A DNA stretch of 50,406 nt from Tranzscheliella williamsii. Taxonomy: Eukaryota; Basidiomycota; Ustilaginomycetes; Ustilaginales; Ustilaginaceae. Below, in pieces: positions 1 to 10,900 of the stretch. Numbering within the stretch: the first letter of the stretch is position 1; every line of letters begins with the position of its first letter. The notes below the pieces were generated by a model. The model saw only the letters and a list, made by a program, of their open reading frames with translations. It was not told the DNA's origin and made no database searches. Location: the NCBI GenBank assembly GCA_023212725.1, contig JALBYF010000098.1, positions 1 to 50,406 on the forward strand, given 5' to 3'. The translations under genes were made by a program, and so were the position numbers.

Positions 1-232
1 TAGTCTTATCTCCTTGCCAGTTCTCCGTTGTCTTCGCGCGGTTGCATTGTTTGGCCGAGGATCCAACTTGTAGTATTCGGGCTCCCATGTATTCACACGA
101 CAAGTATTTGTCTTGTGGCTTGGTCGCTGCGATATCCAAATCCTAACAGTTGAGCAACGATCCTGGATTGCTCAGCGAGACTGACTGAATGACTAGCTAT
201 GGTTATTGTTTAATAGAGTGGATGAGGATCCT
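1..232. other. Non-coding flank left of the solo LTR
   Basis: I see no convincing reading frame or RNA gene here. The last 14 bases (219-232) form the left half of a palindrome that the LTR at 233 interrupts. The region may be older transposon debris, but I cannot assign it. Confidence 0.4.
228..232. repeat. Left target-site duplication of the solo LTR
   Basis: ATCCT directly precedes the LTR start and is repeated exactly after its end at 747-751. Confidence 0.7.
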
Positions 233-746
233 TGTTACGGGTTTGGGGAACCTTGGGCCGGTATAGCTCAAGGGGCAGCTGCCATGGCGCTGCCATGGCC
301 TTCATATAAAAGTACAGGTGCATAAACAGTTCCCACCAGTGGATGTGGTGCTAGCGGGTCTACCCATTGTTTGGGTGGAAGAGAGACTATGTATATAGGC
401 AGCGCTTTTGAGACTGGAGGAGGACTGGTTCCTCATCCAGTCTAGTTAATACTAGAGCATATCTCTACCTCTCAGTATAGTTTGTAGGGTCCTACAAACT
501 ATACTCCGGTACGCTGAGTACTGATAGGTGGGTGCACAACACGCATGCCTAGTTATGCTGATACCAATCACCCCAGCACTGTAACGCCTCTCACTACAGC
601 GGTATCAATTGTCATCGCACTACAGGGTAAAGGGTCGCCACCCGTAGTGCGTCACTCTCTGTCATCACTGCCATTGAGTCCCTGAACGGGCGACTCACAC
701 GGTGGTCCTAGGGCTCACATCGCCCTACGGAATACCCACCGTTACA
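233..746. mobile_element. Solo LTR of an LTR retrotransposon (514 bp)
   Basis: The segment starts TGTTACGGG and ends CACCGTTACA, so its ends are short imperfect inverted repeats of the TG...CA type (TGTNACGG). It is flanked on both sides by the 5-bp direct repeat ATCCT (228-232 and 747-751), the size of target duplication made by LTR retrotransposon integrases. Inside are TATA-like boxes at 305-310 and near 392-397 and a strong hairpin at 474-505, but no gag or pol frame. It is therefore best read as a solo LTR left by recombination between two LTRs. The family (Ty3 or Ty1 type) and the orientation cannot be settled from this copy alone. Confidence 0.72.
474..505. repeat. Perfect 15-bp-arm hairpin inside the LTR
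   Basis: Arms 474-488 and 491-505 are exact reverse complements separated by only two bases (GT). As RNA this would be a very stable stem. In an LTR such a structure could lie near the transcription start or the polyadenylation site, but its role is inference. Confidence 0.75.
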
Positions 747-751
747 ATCCT
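747..751. repeat. Right target-site duplication of the solo LTR
   Basis: ATCCT directly follows the LTR terminal TTACA. Removing the LTR and one copy restores a 20-bp perfect palindrome. Confidence 0.7.
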
Positions 752-2109
752 CATCCACGGGGGAAAGCGCGTCTCCCTTTATAGAGGCCATTACTGATCA
801 GACCACCAATCGAGTGCCATACTCATGAAGTCCCCTTATCAGTGAACTGCTTCTTATCGTTGGTGGGGATTCATGACTGTTGTCTGGTGCTTATCAGTGA
901 GCAGATAAATGGGTTGGCATTGTGTCGGTGGTCGACTGAAATCCTAATTGTAGGCCTGGCCCCAGTCAATTGATCAGGTCATTGCGATTGAATCTTCATT
1001 GAGTCGATCTCACCCCCCGACTCGACTGAGTATCTCCTTTCCGCAGTCACACCGTTCTCCTATGTTATGTTGTTATGTTACCCGTTTCTGCTGTCCTCGG
1101 CATGTCCTGTGACAGTGAGTTGACTGTGTTGCAGTTGATTGACTCAATGGGTGGCAATTGGGTGTGAGTCCAGAGATCAACTGACTACCATGGATGCTCT
1201 GTCCAGAGGCAGGGTGGCATGTCTGGGATCGTACGTGCTCACAAGAGTGGGAGAGTTCCTTGACACACTCTTGCAAGGGGATGCTATCAGTGATGGTGTA
1301 CCAAAGGGTTGGTTGTGCTCACAGACCCCAGCAAGTATCATGTATGTAATCGTTGTACACAGACCTTGCACACTCCATATACCCTTTGGTCACTGAGCAA
1401 AGTACTGATTCTTGCCCAAGTAAAGTGCATGACATAGAAACTGGCAACGATGCGCTGTGTTAAGTTTAGCCATGGAATATATTCCAATAAAGCTGGGGTC
1501 CGATGTTTGTTGGCCGCATGTTACAATTCACAAGATGCCATGTGAATGCTCAGATGAGTGGGGTTACGCACATCCTTCGCTGCGCCATTCGAGATCTTCT
1601 GTTTCCCGCCATAGAGCTCTCTGGGGTTGAACTCGGCTCTAATGCAGCCATCTCCCAGACCATTTCACAGTCGAAGAGGTGACGACTGTGAAATGGTCTG
1701 GCCAAGGCCTCGCGCTGCCACTGCACCGTTTCGTTTCACATCCCTCTTTGATCGTCGAGGTGCACCACATAAGGCTTTGGATTCCATCGATGTGGAGGTG
1801 ATTGACATATGTGCCTTCTCGTGTGATGCACCTCCCTAGAGGCTTTCTATGGCTCTCTCTTCCTTCCCCAACGGTGGTATCTCCGCAAAGGGCCTTCCCC
1901 TCCTCCCACACACACTTCACACCTCGGTTCCTGTCCATCGCGTCCTTTGCACTTCTATCTCTGTGCCTCTAGCAGAATACCATATCTATACCGCACCGCT
2001 GAGGCCGGTGCAACGCCTGAAAGAAGGACCCCGACTAGCCCTTTCTGTTCCGGACCCTGACAACTGGGGGCCTTAGACGTGCTTGCGTCCCTGAAGAATT
2101 GACTTCGCG
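752..2109. other. Long non-coding region upstream of the first gene
   Basis: No frame here resembles a known protein. It holds an 11-bp direct repeat (CTTATCAGTGA at 835-845 and 890-900) and the inverted repeat at 1655-1701. The last few hundred bases are presumably the promoter and leader of the gene at 2110. Confidence 0.4.
1655..1701. repeat. Perfect 19-bp inverted repeat with 9-base spacer
   Basis: Bases 1655-1673 and 1683-1701 are exact reverse complements; the spacer 1674-1682 is AAGAGGTGA. It lies about 410 bp upstream of the start codon at 2110. It could be a foldback in a 5' leader, a regulator site or a remnant of a miniature element. Nothing else in the sequence decides between these. 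Confidence 0.8.
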
Positions 2110-5100
2110 ATGCCGTCAATGTTCAACAGCATTAGGAACTCTCTCTCTAAAACCGCAAAGCAGCAGCGACCCTCTTTGCCACCAAACCATATAGCCGGCC
2201 CACCGCCCTCTCACGATGCTACGGGCAACTCTGAGCAGACCCACTCCAGCTCGCGTGAACAGCTCCCATATGCATCTAACAAGGACCATGACGCGATTCC
2301 ACCAGCGACACCGGACCCCATCTTTCCTTCAGCTTCCAGCGCTGGCTCGAATACTTCTCCTACATCTAATGGTTCTCGGTCGGGGAAAGACCGAAGGGTT
2401 TCCCAGAGTATTGCGAAAGAAGTTGTCAGTCAGATTGTTTCCCGATCCGTCATTAAGATCGACTCCATGCAGGTACAAGAGCTCTCAGAGCATGGTTTTC
2501 GTATCAGGCTCCATATGCGCGTTGGCAAAACTGGACCTGCCAAGGCCAAAATTAGCTTTCCGCAAGGTCTCGAGCTCTACCTGTCGCAAGATGATGATCA
2601 CTGTATCGCTACTACCGAATTACCCACTATCCATATCCGACCCTCAGCACGGGCAGCTGGCATCACTTTGGATGCTACTGTCAGATCCAGTCATGCGAGC
2701 TCTCAAAATGGTCTTCATAACCTTTTTCGAATGCTGATCATCGAGGCAGGCCAGGTAGTCTTGAAGGTGGCCTCCCAAAAGACCGACATCAAAGCGTATG
2801 GACTGACATTCAGAGGCATTCCCCTTGAGAAAACCATTCAACTACAGGGGCTGGACCAGCTTGGAGGAACCCTCTACTTCGACGGTCATCCTACGTCCGC
2901 TTCGAGCGGCGGGCCTCGGCCGGCTCCGTCCAAGCAGTTTGTTGTTTCGTCCCGTAGTATCATTAAAGGCTTTCAGATCATCAGCGGCGACCCTGAGTCT
3001 GGCGTCAAGTTCAAGGCCCACATCGATTTGCAGAATCCTTCTCGTATCACTGCGCTCCTTGGCGATATCCATCTGCAGCTTTCCACCGACATGGATGAGC
3101 TTCGCTCTACTGGCATCAATCAGAACGCCCACATTGGCGAAATTGTAATTCCCAACTTGTCCCTCAGACCTGGTAGCAACTGCGTTGAGATACAAGGCAA
3201 TGTTTTGGTCGCACAGCCAGGACATTCCTCCCATACGGCGGGGATTTGCCTGATACGATGTTTACTGGAAAATCGCGCAGCCACGTTGATGGTAGCCGGA
3301 TCGCATCGATCCTCCTCTGTTACATGGGTTGCCGCCTTATTTGCTGAAGTACAGATCTTCGCAGAGTTACCGGCACTTGGTCTCAGCTCAAGGTTGCTGG
3401 ATGGGGCCTCACTCATACCAGCCGAGCAAGCCGCATCACGTTCTTCCTCAACGCTGCTCGTTCGTGCCAGCCTCAGGAACCAACTCGGGCCACCGCTCTT
3501 TGTGCACACCTTACGAGTAGAAGCATTTCATAACGTCCAGATAGCAAGGGGCAATGCGCATGCTGTTACATCGCACGCCACCCTTCTTGGCAGCATCTAC
3601 ACTTCCGAAGATTGGCCAGGCCTGATGGTACCGAACGATGAGCCGGCGCATGCTAGCCTACCATTTGATTTGACTGCAGATAGTCCATCGTACGTTCGCA
3701 TTTTGAAGGAGGAAGCAAAACAAAAACGGATGGACCTGGATGACAACCTTCTTGAAGTGTTCGAACTGATGTCTCTTGATGCACATGGCACCGAGCCACA
3801 GGAGCGATTGAAGAAGTCGGGTGACTCTCCTTTTCATCTGGACTTACCTGTACTGATCGCGAGTGTGCTTGGCTCACTCAAGGTATCAGCTCAGATCTCT
3901 GCACAGGTTTCCCTTGGAAACTATCGCATACCCGGCAGCGTCTCTTTCGTTCAAGATCAGCTTCCCATCGCAATAAGCGAAAAAGCGTCAAGAAGCATTA
4001 TTTCCATTGTGGGAGCACCGTTGGTGGAGATGCTTGTAGAGCAGGCACGCGTTTCGATCGCAAGGCTCAAGATCACAGATATGGACGAGAAGGGTTTGAG
4101 TGCGGAAGCCGAGATTACTTTGACCGACTTTGGACCTCTAGAGGTCGCAATTCACCTGGATCAGGGCGTTGATGTTCGTCTCGCTAAGCGCGGCGTTGTT
4201 GACGCATCCGACGTTCTCGCCAGGATCACCTTCTCCGAGGCTCTGCTCGGCATCCCAGGCAGCGCAGATGCATGCAAAGTCCATATACGAGTTATACCCG
4301 CCACAGGGCCGAGGAGCATCGCCGACTTTTCCACTTTTGTCTCTCAGCTTATTGAGTGTGAAGTACTCGGGATACAAATCTCCACGGATAACACCCGTGT
4401 CGTTGCGGGCGGAGCCGAGTTCACCACGAATCTCTCCAAGTCGCTCTCGTTACCCGGTCTGGGCGGCTTAATGTCGCTCCAGCTCGACGACTTACGTATC
4501 CTAGCAGAAGTCTCGGCCCCGACAGGGCCTGGACGCGGTAGAGCACTCAGCTCGTGTTCGACTTCCAGCAGCGGCTCAAGATCCGCTACACAGGAGATGG
4601 CTTACCGGATTCAAGCCCAAGTCAGGATCCCTCACAACGGACGAATTGCCTTGGCACTTTCTAAGATAGAAGCTGGAATCGAATTCGAGGGCGCTCAAAT
4701 CGGCTTTGTATCTGTGGACGACATCATCTTTCCTCTAACAGACGGTGTCATTGAGGCGGATGCCTTGGGCTACATCTTCATCGGTGGAGAAACAGTACAA
4801 GATCAATCAGTTCGCGAACATAGAAGGGACGTACTGGCGGCATTCGGCAGACTTGCGAGCCTTCTGTTGGCGGGATCTCCCGTACCGGTGACGGTGAGAG
4901 GTTACCGCGCCTATGCCCTGGGAGAGCCAAGCTTGTTGTCGCCGTCGCGTGTACAAGTGCCGCCTCATTTGCGCAGCAAAGCTTCAGCAACGTCTGTGCC
5001 CAAGAAAGGGTCGGCGCCCCTAGCACGCAGCGGCTCGATCAGCACTGCTGGTAGCTCCTCAACCCAAAAACAAGTGCCTTGGCTTGACCAGGCTTTCCAA

Positions 5101-6516
5101 AAGTTCTGCACCACGACTATGCTTCAGCAGGACCACCGATCCTCCCTTACGGAACTTACTGTCAACCGACTCTCCGCCGCCTTCGTCAATGGTAAGCAGC
5201 TCAAGGCTAAAGTTGACGAGTTGACCGTCAAGATACAATTGCCATACGACATCAGATACACAGTCCATGCTATCAGAGCGCAAATACAAGTACACTTTGA
5301 TGGACACGGGTGTGTCGCGTCCGGCGACATTGATGAATCAAGCTCCGTTTCTGTGGTCGAAGACGAACAAGATGATGTTGACGGCAACATCTCTGTCACC
5401 ACACAGTCGCAAACCGTTCAATCGTGGTCAAGCAAGGTGCTTAAGATCCGTCCGACTTCGTTCGACTTGGTCACTAGGCAAGAGGAGGCTATGGCGCAAA
5501 TGATCGCTCACGTAGCTGATTGCGAAGTGACAGATAAGATCAGCATTCGAGGCAAGGCCTCAGCGCGAGTCGATACGGTATTGGGGGAAATCTGGGTTGA
5601 TATCGATCTCGGCGAACACAATCATGTTTTGCATATGGAAGGATTGCGGGGTCTCCGTTCGAGTCCTGTTCAGTACACGAACTTGCAGGTCGTGGAAGCT
5701 TCCGCAGACTACCTCAAAATCGTCTTTTCGCTTTTCTTGAACAATCCATCGAGGACGTTCGAGATGAGTTTAGACGACTCAGAACTCACCATGGGAGCCT
5801 ACTATCGCGGTTGCTACGTAGGTAGAGCCCATCTGCCCAAAGGACTTTCCATGACCAGCGGCCCAATCGCGGTGCACAATATCCATTTCCGGTACTGTCC
5901 TCCTGTGGAAAGGGAGAGAGACGTTCGAGACATCCCAGCAAACTTTCTCTCGGGTCGCAGTACATTTCTTGAAATTCGGGGCGACGACGAATCGGTGGGC
6001 ATTCCAATGCTCATTCCCGCTCTCAAGAACATCCGACTCTCATTTGAGCTCAAACCCATGATCGACCGGACACTTATTGACAGTATTTCGATCACCCTTG
6101 GCGTTTCCGCTCTGACTGCTGCCTCAGTCGACGCCGAGTTCGTTGTCAACAATCCTCTCGGGGTCCCGTTCCACCTTTGCTCCATGTCCTTCATGGCTTC
6201 CTACCGAGACAAACCATTCGGAAGCTGTACGGTTGACTTTGAGCCTGGACAGCCACTCCGGGTGCCTAGTGGCAGCCCTAAACAACCTGGCCAACAAAGG
6301 AGCTCCCCAGTCTCGGTGACGCTCGCGCAACCACTGGAAAAGCTCATCGGGGCATTTCTTCAGAGCAAGGGCACTATTCTCCTCGATCTGGACGTGGCTG
6401 CGAGGGTCGAAATCCAAGGTTTCAAGATCCCAGTGTTCAACTACCGACAACCTAGGTTACCTCTAAACATCAAGGGCCTGGAATCTATTTCGAAGTGGAT
6501 GAAGTTTTTGCCTTAA
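2110..6516 (+). CDS. Large protein with repeated LEA/WHy-like (DUF3712-like) domains
   Basis: One intronless frame of 1468 codons starting at ATG 2110. The first ~90 residues are Ser/Pro-rich and look disordered. The rest is a chain of beta-rich modules with the hallmark of LEA-2/WHy domains, an Asn-Pro(-Leu/Ser) turn after a hydrophobic strand: NPSRITALLG near residue 308, NNPSRTF near 1212 and NNPLGVPF near 1347. Fungal proteins of the DUF3712 type have this build and are often vacuolar or membrane linked, some of them with a transmembrane anchor. I see no transmembrane segment or signal peptide in this frame, so an upstream anchor exon or a soluble lipid-binding role are both possible. The family assignment comes from pattern reading only and the molecular function is unknown. 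Confidence 0.75.
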   Translation: MPSMFNSIRNSLSKTAKQQRPSLPPNHIAGPPPSHDATGNSEQTHSSSREQLPYASNKDHDAIPPATPDPIFPSASSAGSNTSPTSNGSRSGKDRRVSQSIAKEVVSQIVSRSVIKIDSMQVQELSEHGFRIRLHMRVGKTGPAKAKISFPQGLELYLSQDDDHCIATTELPTIHIRPSARAAGITLDATVRSSHASSQNGLHNLFRMLIIEAGQVVLKVASQKTDIKAYGLTFRGIPLEKTIQLQGLDQLGGTLYFDGHPTSASSGGPRPAPSKQFVVSSRSIIKGFQIISGDPESGVKFKAHIDLQNPSRITALLGDIHLQLSTDMDELRSTGINQNAHIGEIVIPNLSLRPGSNCVEIQGNVLVAQPGHSSHTAGICLIRCLLENRAATLMVAGSHRSSSVTWVAALFAEVQIFAELPALGLSSRLLDGASLIPAEQAASRSSSTLLVRASLRNQLGPPLFVHTLRVEAFHNVQIARGNAHAVTSHATLLGSIYTSEDWPGLMVPNDEPAHASLPFDLTADSPSYVRILKEEAKQKRMDLDDNLLEVFELMSLDAHGTEPQERLKKSGDSPFHLDLPVLIASVLGSLKVSAQISAQVSLGNYRIPGSVSFVQDQLPIAISEKASRSIISIVGAPLVEMLVEQARVSIARLKITDMDEKGLSAEAEITLTDFGPLEVAIHLDQGVDVRLAKRGVVDASDVLARITFSEALLGIPGSADACKVHIRVIPATGPRSIADFSTFVSQLIECEVLGIQISTDNTRVVAGGAEFTTNLSKSLSLPGLGGLMSLQLDDLRILAEVSAPTGPGRGRALSSCSTSSSGSRSATQEMAYRIQAQVRIPHNGRIALALSKIEAGIEFEGAQIGFVSVDDIIFPLTDGVIEADALGYIFIGGETVQDQSVREHRRDVLAAFGRLASLLLAGSPVPVTVRGYRAYALGEPSLLSPSRVQVPPHLRSKASATSVPKKGSAPLARSGSISTAGSSSTQKQVPWLDQAFQKFCTTTMLQQDHRSSLTELTVNRLSAAFVNGKQLKAKVDELTVKIQLPYDIRYTVHAIRAQIQVHFDGHGCVASGDIDESSSVSVVEDEQDDVDGNISVTTQSQTVQSWSSKVLKIRPTSFDLVTRQEEAMAQMIAHVADCEVTDKISIRGKASARVDTVLGEIWVDIDLGEHNHVLHMEGLRGLRSSPVQYTNLQVVEASADYLKIVFSLFLNNPSRTFEMSLDDSELTMGAYYRGCYVGRAHLPKGLSMTSGPIAVHNIHFRYCPPVERERDVRDIPANFLSGRSTFLEIRGDDESVGIPMLIPALKNIRLSFELKPMIDRTLIDSISITLGVSALTAASVDAEFVVNNPLGVPFHLCSMSFMASYRDKPFGSCTVDFEPGQPLRVPSGSPKQPGQQRSSPVSVTLAQPLEKLIGAFLQSKGTILLDLDVAARVEIQGFKIPVFNYRQPRLPLNIKGLESISKWMKFLP

Positions 6517-6659
6517 GCCGGCAACGAACGCCCTGCTAGTTTCGTTGGACTTGTACCTGGATATACCCTTGCTTTCGAGCGGAAGTCATGAGTAGCCACT
6601 CAAGTAATTGTATCCCTTTTAGCACCGCGAGTGTCCGTAATCGTGAGGTTGACTCAGCA

Positions 6660-7465
6660 TCATTTCTTCCTGCTTGGCGGAGGTGGTAGTAAGGCTCCGG
6701 GGAGAGCTGTGGAGCCGGAGGCACCAGAAGTAATCTTGCGTCCACCGCCTCCCGGGAGCTTGATGGAAAACGTCTCGCCCTCCTTGAGAGCGAAATCCTG
6801 TTTCGGGCCAGCAGGTATGTGTGGGGAGGGTCCTTCGTCCGCCGGCTCTATACGTCCTGACGCCGCACTGCCAGCCTTCGCCGCCTTTTGACGCCTGTCA
6901 GCGACCGACATCGCAGGAACAGAGCGTTTGACATTAGTGACCGTGTAAAAAAGCGAGCGTCCACGACACAGGAGATGCGAAGGAAAAGCATCAACTTACT
7001 TTGTCCAGTCTTGCAAAGCTACATTAAAGTCGAAGCTGTCACTCCTGTCCTGAAACTGCATTGTATGGGCGCGCCAGGTGAAAACGACGACGGGGTAAGC
7101 GACAGACGGTGTCAGGAGGCACAGAAGCAACTCACACCCATCCCAATGTAGGCCTTCTTCTTCTGCCCGTTCGGGCCTGGCGACTCGACTCTCAGGACGA
7201 AGTACCGGCTAGAGTCGAGCACCGGCTCGACAGAGGTGCCGGTGATGTCGTAGGGGCATTCGGCGAACAGTTCGCCATTCTCGCCATCCTCCAGCCGGAT
7301 TGAACATTGGTCCCCCTTCTCCATGATGCGCAGCCTGCCCTTCCATAGAAAGGCCTCCATATCGCCCCACTCGCCAGCCTTATAGCCGGCTGTGGAGGCG
7401 CGTGGCGGAACTCGGTACACGAAGCACTCCCGAGCGACAAACAAGACCGTATCGTAGTCCGACAT
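6660..7465 (-). CDS. NECAP-type endocytic adaptor (PH-ear domain protein), 3 exons
   Basis: Spliced from 7465-7136, 7055-7000 and 6894-6660 on the minus strand (206 residues). Intron 7056-7135 has donor GTGAGT and acceptor CAG; intron 6895-6999 has donor GTAAGT and acceptor CAG. The joined reading gives the NECAP signature across the splice sites: DYDTVLFVARECFVYRVPP at the start, AYIGMG joined to FQDRSDSFDFNVALQDW, and PKQDFALKEGETFSIKLP near the C-terminus. NECAP proteins bind AP-2 and clathrin accessory proteins at coated vesicles. The first ATG that fits the family is at 7465, giving MSDYDT. The C-terminal tail is short and Gly/Pro-rich. The assignment is strong; gene naming in fungi varies, so I give no symbol. 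Confidence 0.88.
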
Positions 7466-7906
7466 GTTGCTAGGCTTGTCTGGTTCGACCAAGACCTAAG
7501 ACTAAAGAATGCGGTATAAAGGACAGTCGACAGGTGGAGAGGAACGTGTCCTGGGGCGACGTACATGGCGTTATGTCGTACTCATTGCGTCAGACACTCA
7601 CCTATTTAAGTGTGAGTGTTACTTCCATGTCACAGACCAACGAGCCGATACCGGTTTAACATCATATACCCGATTCAGATCCTGTCACCCTGCTTCCGAC
7701 CACGACGCTGCCATACGAGCATGTGTACTCAACTGCATGACTTGCCATCTAACGAGTGTTAACGATAGATCACGAGCACATGAACTGATATGGGCGGCTG
7801 CATTGTCAGCTGATTTCACATTGGCCAGTATGTACATTTAGGTATGCTCAACGACGTGGGAGGAGCGCGGTCGAATTCTGAGCATAGAGATACCGAAACC
7901 AGGGGC
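7466..7906. other. Intergenic region between NECAP-type gene start and SEC31 end
   Basis: It contains the presumed promoter of the minus-strand NECAP-type gene and the 3' flank of SEC31. No coding frame or RNA gene is recognisable. Confidence 0.4.
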
Positions 7907-10900
7907 TTACATCCGCGAAATCAGCATCTTGACACCGACCAGAGCGGCTGCGATGTCGCCAGTAGCGCTTGTCACGAGCTGGAGATGGATGCTTAGAGCA
8001 GCCTGCTGGTTTCTAGCATCGATAGCCGCGACAATCTGCAGCAATCCCTGCACTGTCTTCTGGTCTACGGTCCCACAGTTCAAATGGTCAAGTAGTAGGT
8101 TAATGCGTCGTTCCGTGTCGTCCACCATTCGCTTTTGAGCCGGAGCGGAAGTTCCCCTGAGACGTGCCACTTCCCTCTGCAAGGTCTGCTGAATTGGTTT
8201 CTGGTTGTCAGGGATATGGGATCGGTCGCCGGGAGGATACTTCATTTGGGGAACGTTTCTTGCACCAGGTGTGGCACTGCGTGCTGGAGCCCCAGCCCCA
8301 CCGCCAGGTGTGGCGGCTCGTTGAGGCACTCCGGGAGGGCCAAAGCTACCAGTCGCACCCGCTGGAGCTTGAGTTGGCGGCCGCAATGCACCTACACCTG
8401 GACCAGCCGACGGAATACCGTTGCCGGCGGTCGCACCAGCACCGGGAGGGCGAGCATATGCGCCTGACGGCGGAGGCGCCTGTCCAACAGGGCCGGAGGG
8501 CTGAGGCCCGGAGCCTGAGAAGCTCTGCCCAGGTCTCGGTCCGTTGACGCCAGCAGAAGGGGGTCGGAAGCCAGGCGCACCAGGAATGGAGCCAGCTCGC
8601 TGTGCAATCCCGGGACCCATCGGTGGGCCGGTGGGAGGCGGGCTGATCATTCCACGAGATGGAGTCTGACCTCGTGGTGGACCCGTAGGAGGTGTAGCAG
8701 CGTTGCCATAAGACGATGGCGTAGGAGCGGGCGAATTGGGGAACGGCGACGTGATTGCCGCTGCATTCTTGTGCTGGGACATCGCGCTGGGAGTGCGCTT
8801 AGGAGCAGCCAGTCCTACGGGGACATCGTTCCAACCCGATTGATCTCGCTTCAGAGGTGGAGGAGGCGGCAGCTGGTGTTGTTGCTGCTGAGGCGGAGCA
8901 CCACCATACTGCGGTGGACCCGGAATCATTGGCTGAGCTGGCGCGTAAGCCGGCTGGTAAGCCTGTTGGCCGCTATAGGGTCCGTATGAGGCCGCCTGGG
9001 GATGAACAGCATCCTGGTTAATCATGGGAGGACCAGGAGCCGGGACCGCTGGAGTATAGCGAGACTGTGTAGAGGGCACGGTTGCAGCCTGGTTTGCTGA
9101 ATATTGGTCATGGACCGGCTGAAGGGCGGGCACGGGTGGCACGGTTGTCGTCAATGGCGCTGACGGGGCCGAAGCAGTGGACTGATAGGGATCGTATGGA
9201 GCATATCCGTTGGCAGTCACGCTCGCAGTCTGATAAGGGGCGTGATTTGAAGCAGGGTAGCCGGTGTTCAAGGGTTCGGCAGCAGCAGCAGAGCCCTTTG
9301 GCCGAGCCATCTCCGCTTTGAGCAAGCGCTGTTTGAGAGCAACGACAGCAAACTGTCCTTGCTGCGCATCTTTGTGGAAGGTTCCCTTGGGCCGATAGTC
9401 GGCAGGCGTCTGATCAGCGAATTTGAGGGCAGGACCGATGAGGCCTTGATCGGCCAACAGCTCGACATATTCGTGAATACGATCGTAGAGAGAGGCGAGC
9501 TTGTATGTCCTTGCACCGGTCTCAGCGACATAATCGTTCTGAGTCGGTTGCTGCAGATCAACATCTACATAGCCGACAGCGCTCTGGAAAACTGTGATCT
9601 TCTCCATGAAAGTCTGCAGAGCTTCAGCATGCGCCGAGTAGAAGGTTCCGTCGTGATCTTGTCCGCCGCTCTTTGATCTGGAACGGAGCGCTAGCTCTTC
9701 TTCCTGCATCTCGTCGATCCAAAGGCCGGCAACCTTCTCGAGCTTGCCAGCAGCCAGATAGCACAGAACAGCATTCTTTCTGTGCTCCTTTGACTGTTCA
9801 TCGCTCGAGGATCGCGATGAGCTGTACTGATATTCCAACCTCTGTCCCAGCTGTTCAGCGAGATTGCTGAATTCGTCCTGCTTTGCAAAGGTGCACAGAA
9901 CGACAAAGATTTCCTGCCATTCGCTCAAGTCAGCGTTCTGGACAACGTCGGTGAGGTCGTCTGAGACAATGCTCTGGAAGAGGCGCAGGTACGGCAGCTG
10001 AGCGGTTCTCTTTTCGAAATATGCCTTTTGTGTCTTGGCCAGCAACTCTTGGCCACCCCGGACGGCGAGCAGGAACGCGTCAGCGAATCTTTCACTGTTG
10101 ATACACAGCGAGACGGCACTCTCAAAGTCTCCAAGGACTAAAGCACGCGTGATGAGCTTGTCGGCTTCGGACTCTTCAGCGGGGTAGATCTTGAAGTTTG
10201 ACGGTCGAACGCTGTCGCTGGTGACGGAGGACGGACGGGGCGATCCAGCTGTGGCTGCAGCCGAAGATCCAGCAACATGGTTCTCGGAGAACACATGTCC
10301 GGGTAAGGCTGATCGAGTGGTCTGCTGACCGGACGACATCTGGCTAAAGAAGTCAGAACCATCCGCGGCTCCTGCTCCAACAGGGTCATCACCAAAGAGG
10401 CTAGGCTCGGTGGCTTCGCTCGCAGCTTCATTCTTCGGAGCGTCGGGAGCATCATTGTTCGGTTTCTCGGCCGCGGTCTCGGAGGCAACAGAATCTTCCG
10501 TTGTTCCTTCGGACTTCAAGTCACGTTCGACCGCGCTTTCTCCGTCTGCTTCAATGGCATCGGACGACGACTTTGGTGACTTTGCGTCAGACTTATCTGC
10601 GATGGCGGCATCTTGGCCCCGGAACGCGGCAATGGAATGAGCTACTTTGGCGGCCACATCTTCCTTGGAGAACCCGAGCAGAGCGACAAGCTCATCGCGC
10701 GAGTCGGCGCGGAAGAGGGTCAGCAAAGCCTTCCAATTCGAGATATCGTCAGACCGGGTAGACGAATCTTGGCTGCGCTGGGCGCAGAACTCTGCTAAGT
10801 TTTGATTTTCTAGTGCCTGCTGAAGCTTGGTAGCGCGTTCCACGATTGGTGGCTCTGTGACCAAATCACGGAGGTGAACGGTGGAGCTAGGCGGTTTTGA

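Noticed and set aside
219..757. Reading 219-757 as a DNA transposon with ~20-bp terminal inverted repeats
   Set aside because: The outer arms have no target duplication outside them, whereas the inner TG...CA boundaries have an exact 5-bp duplication, so the LTR reading is preferred.
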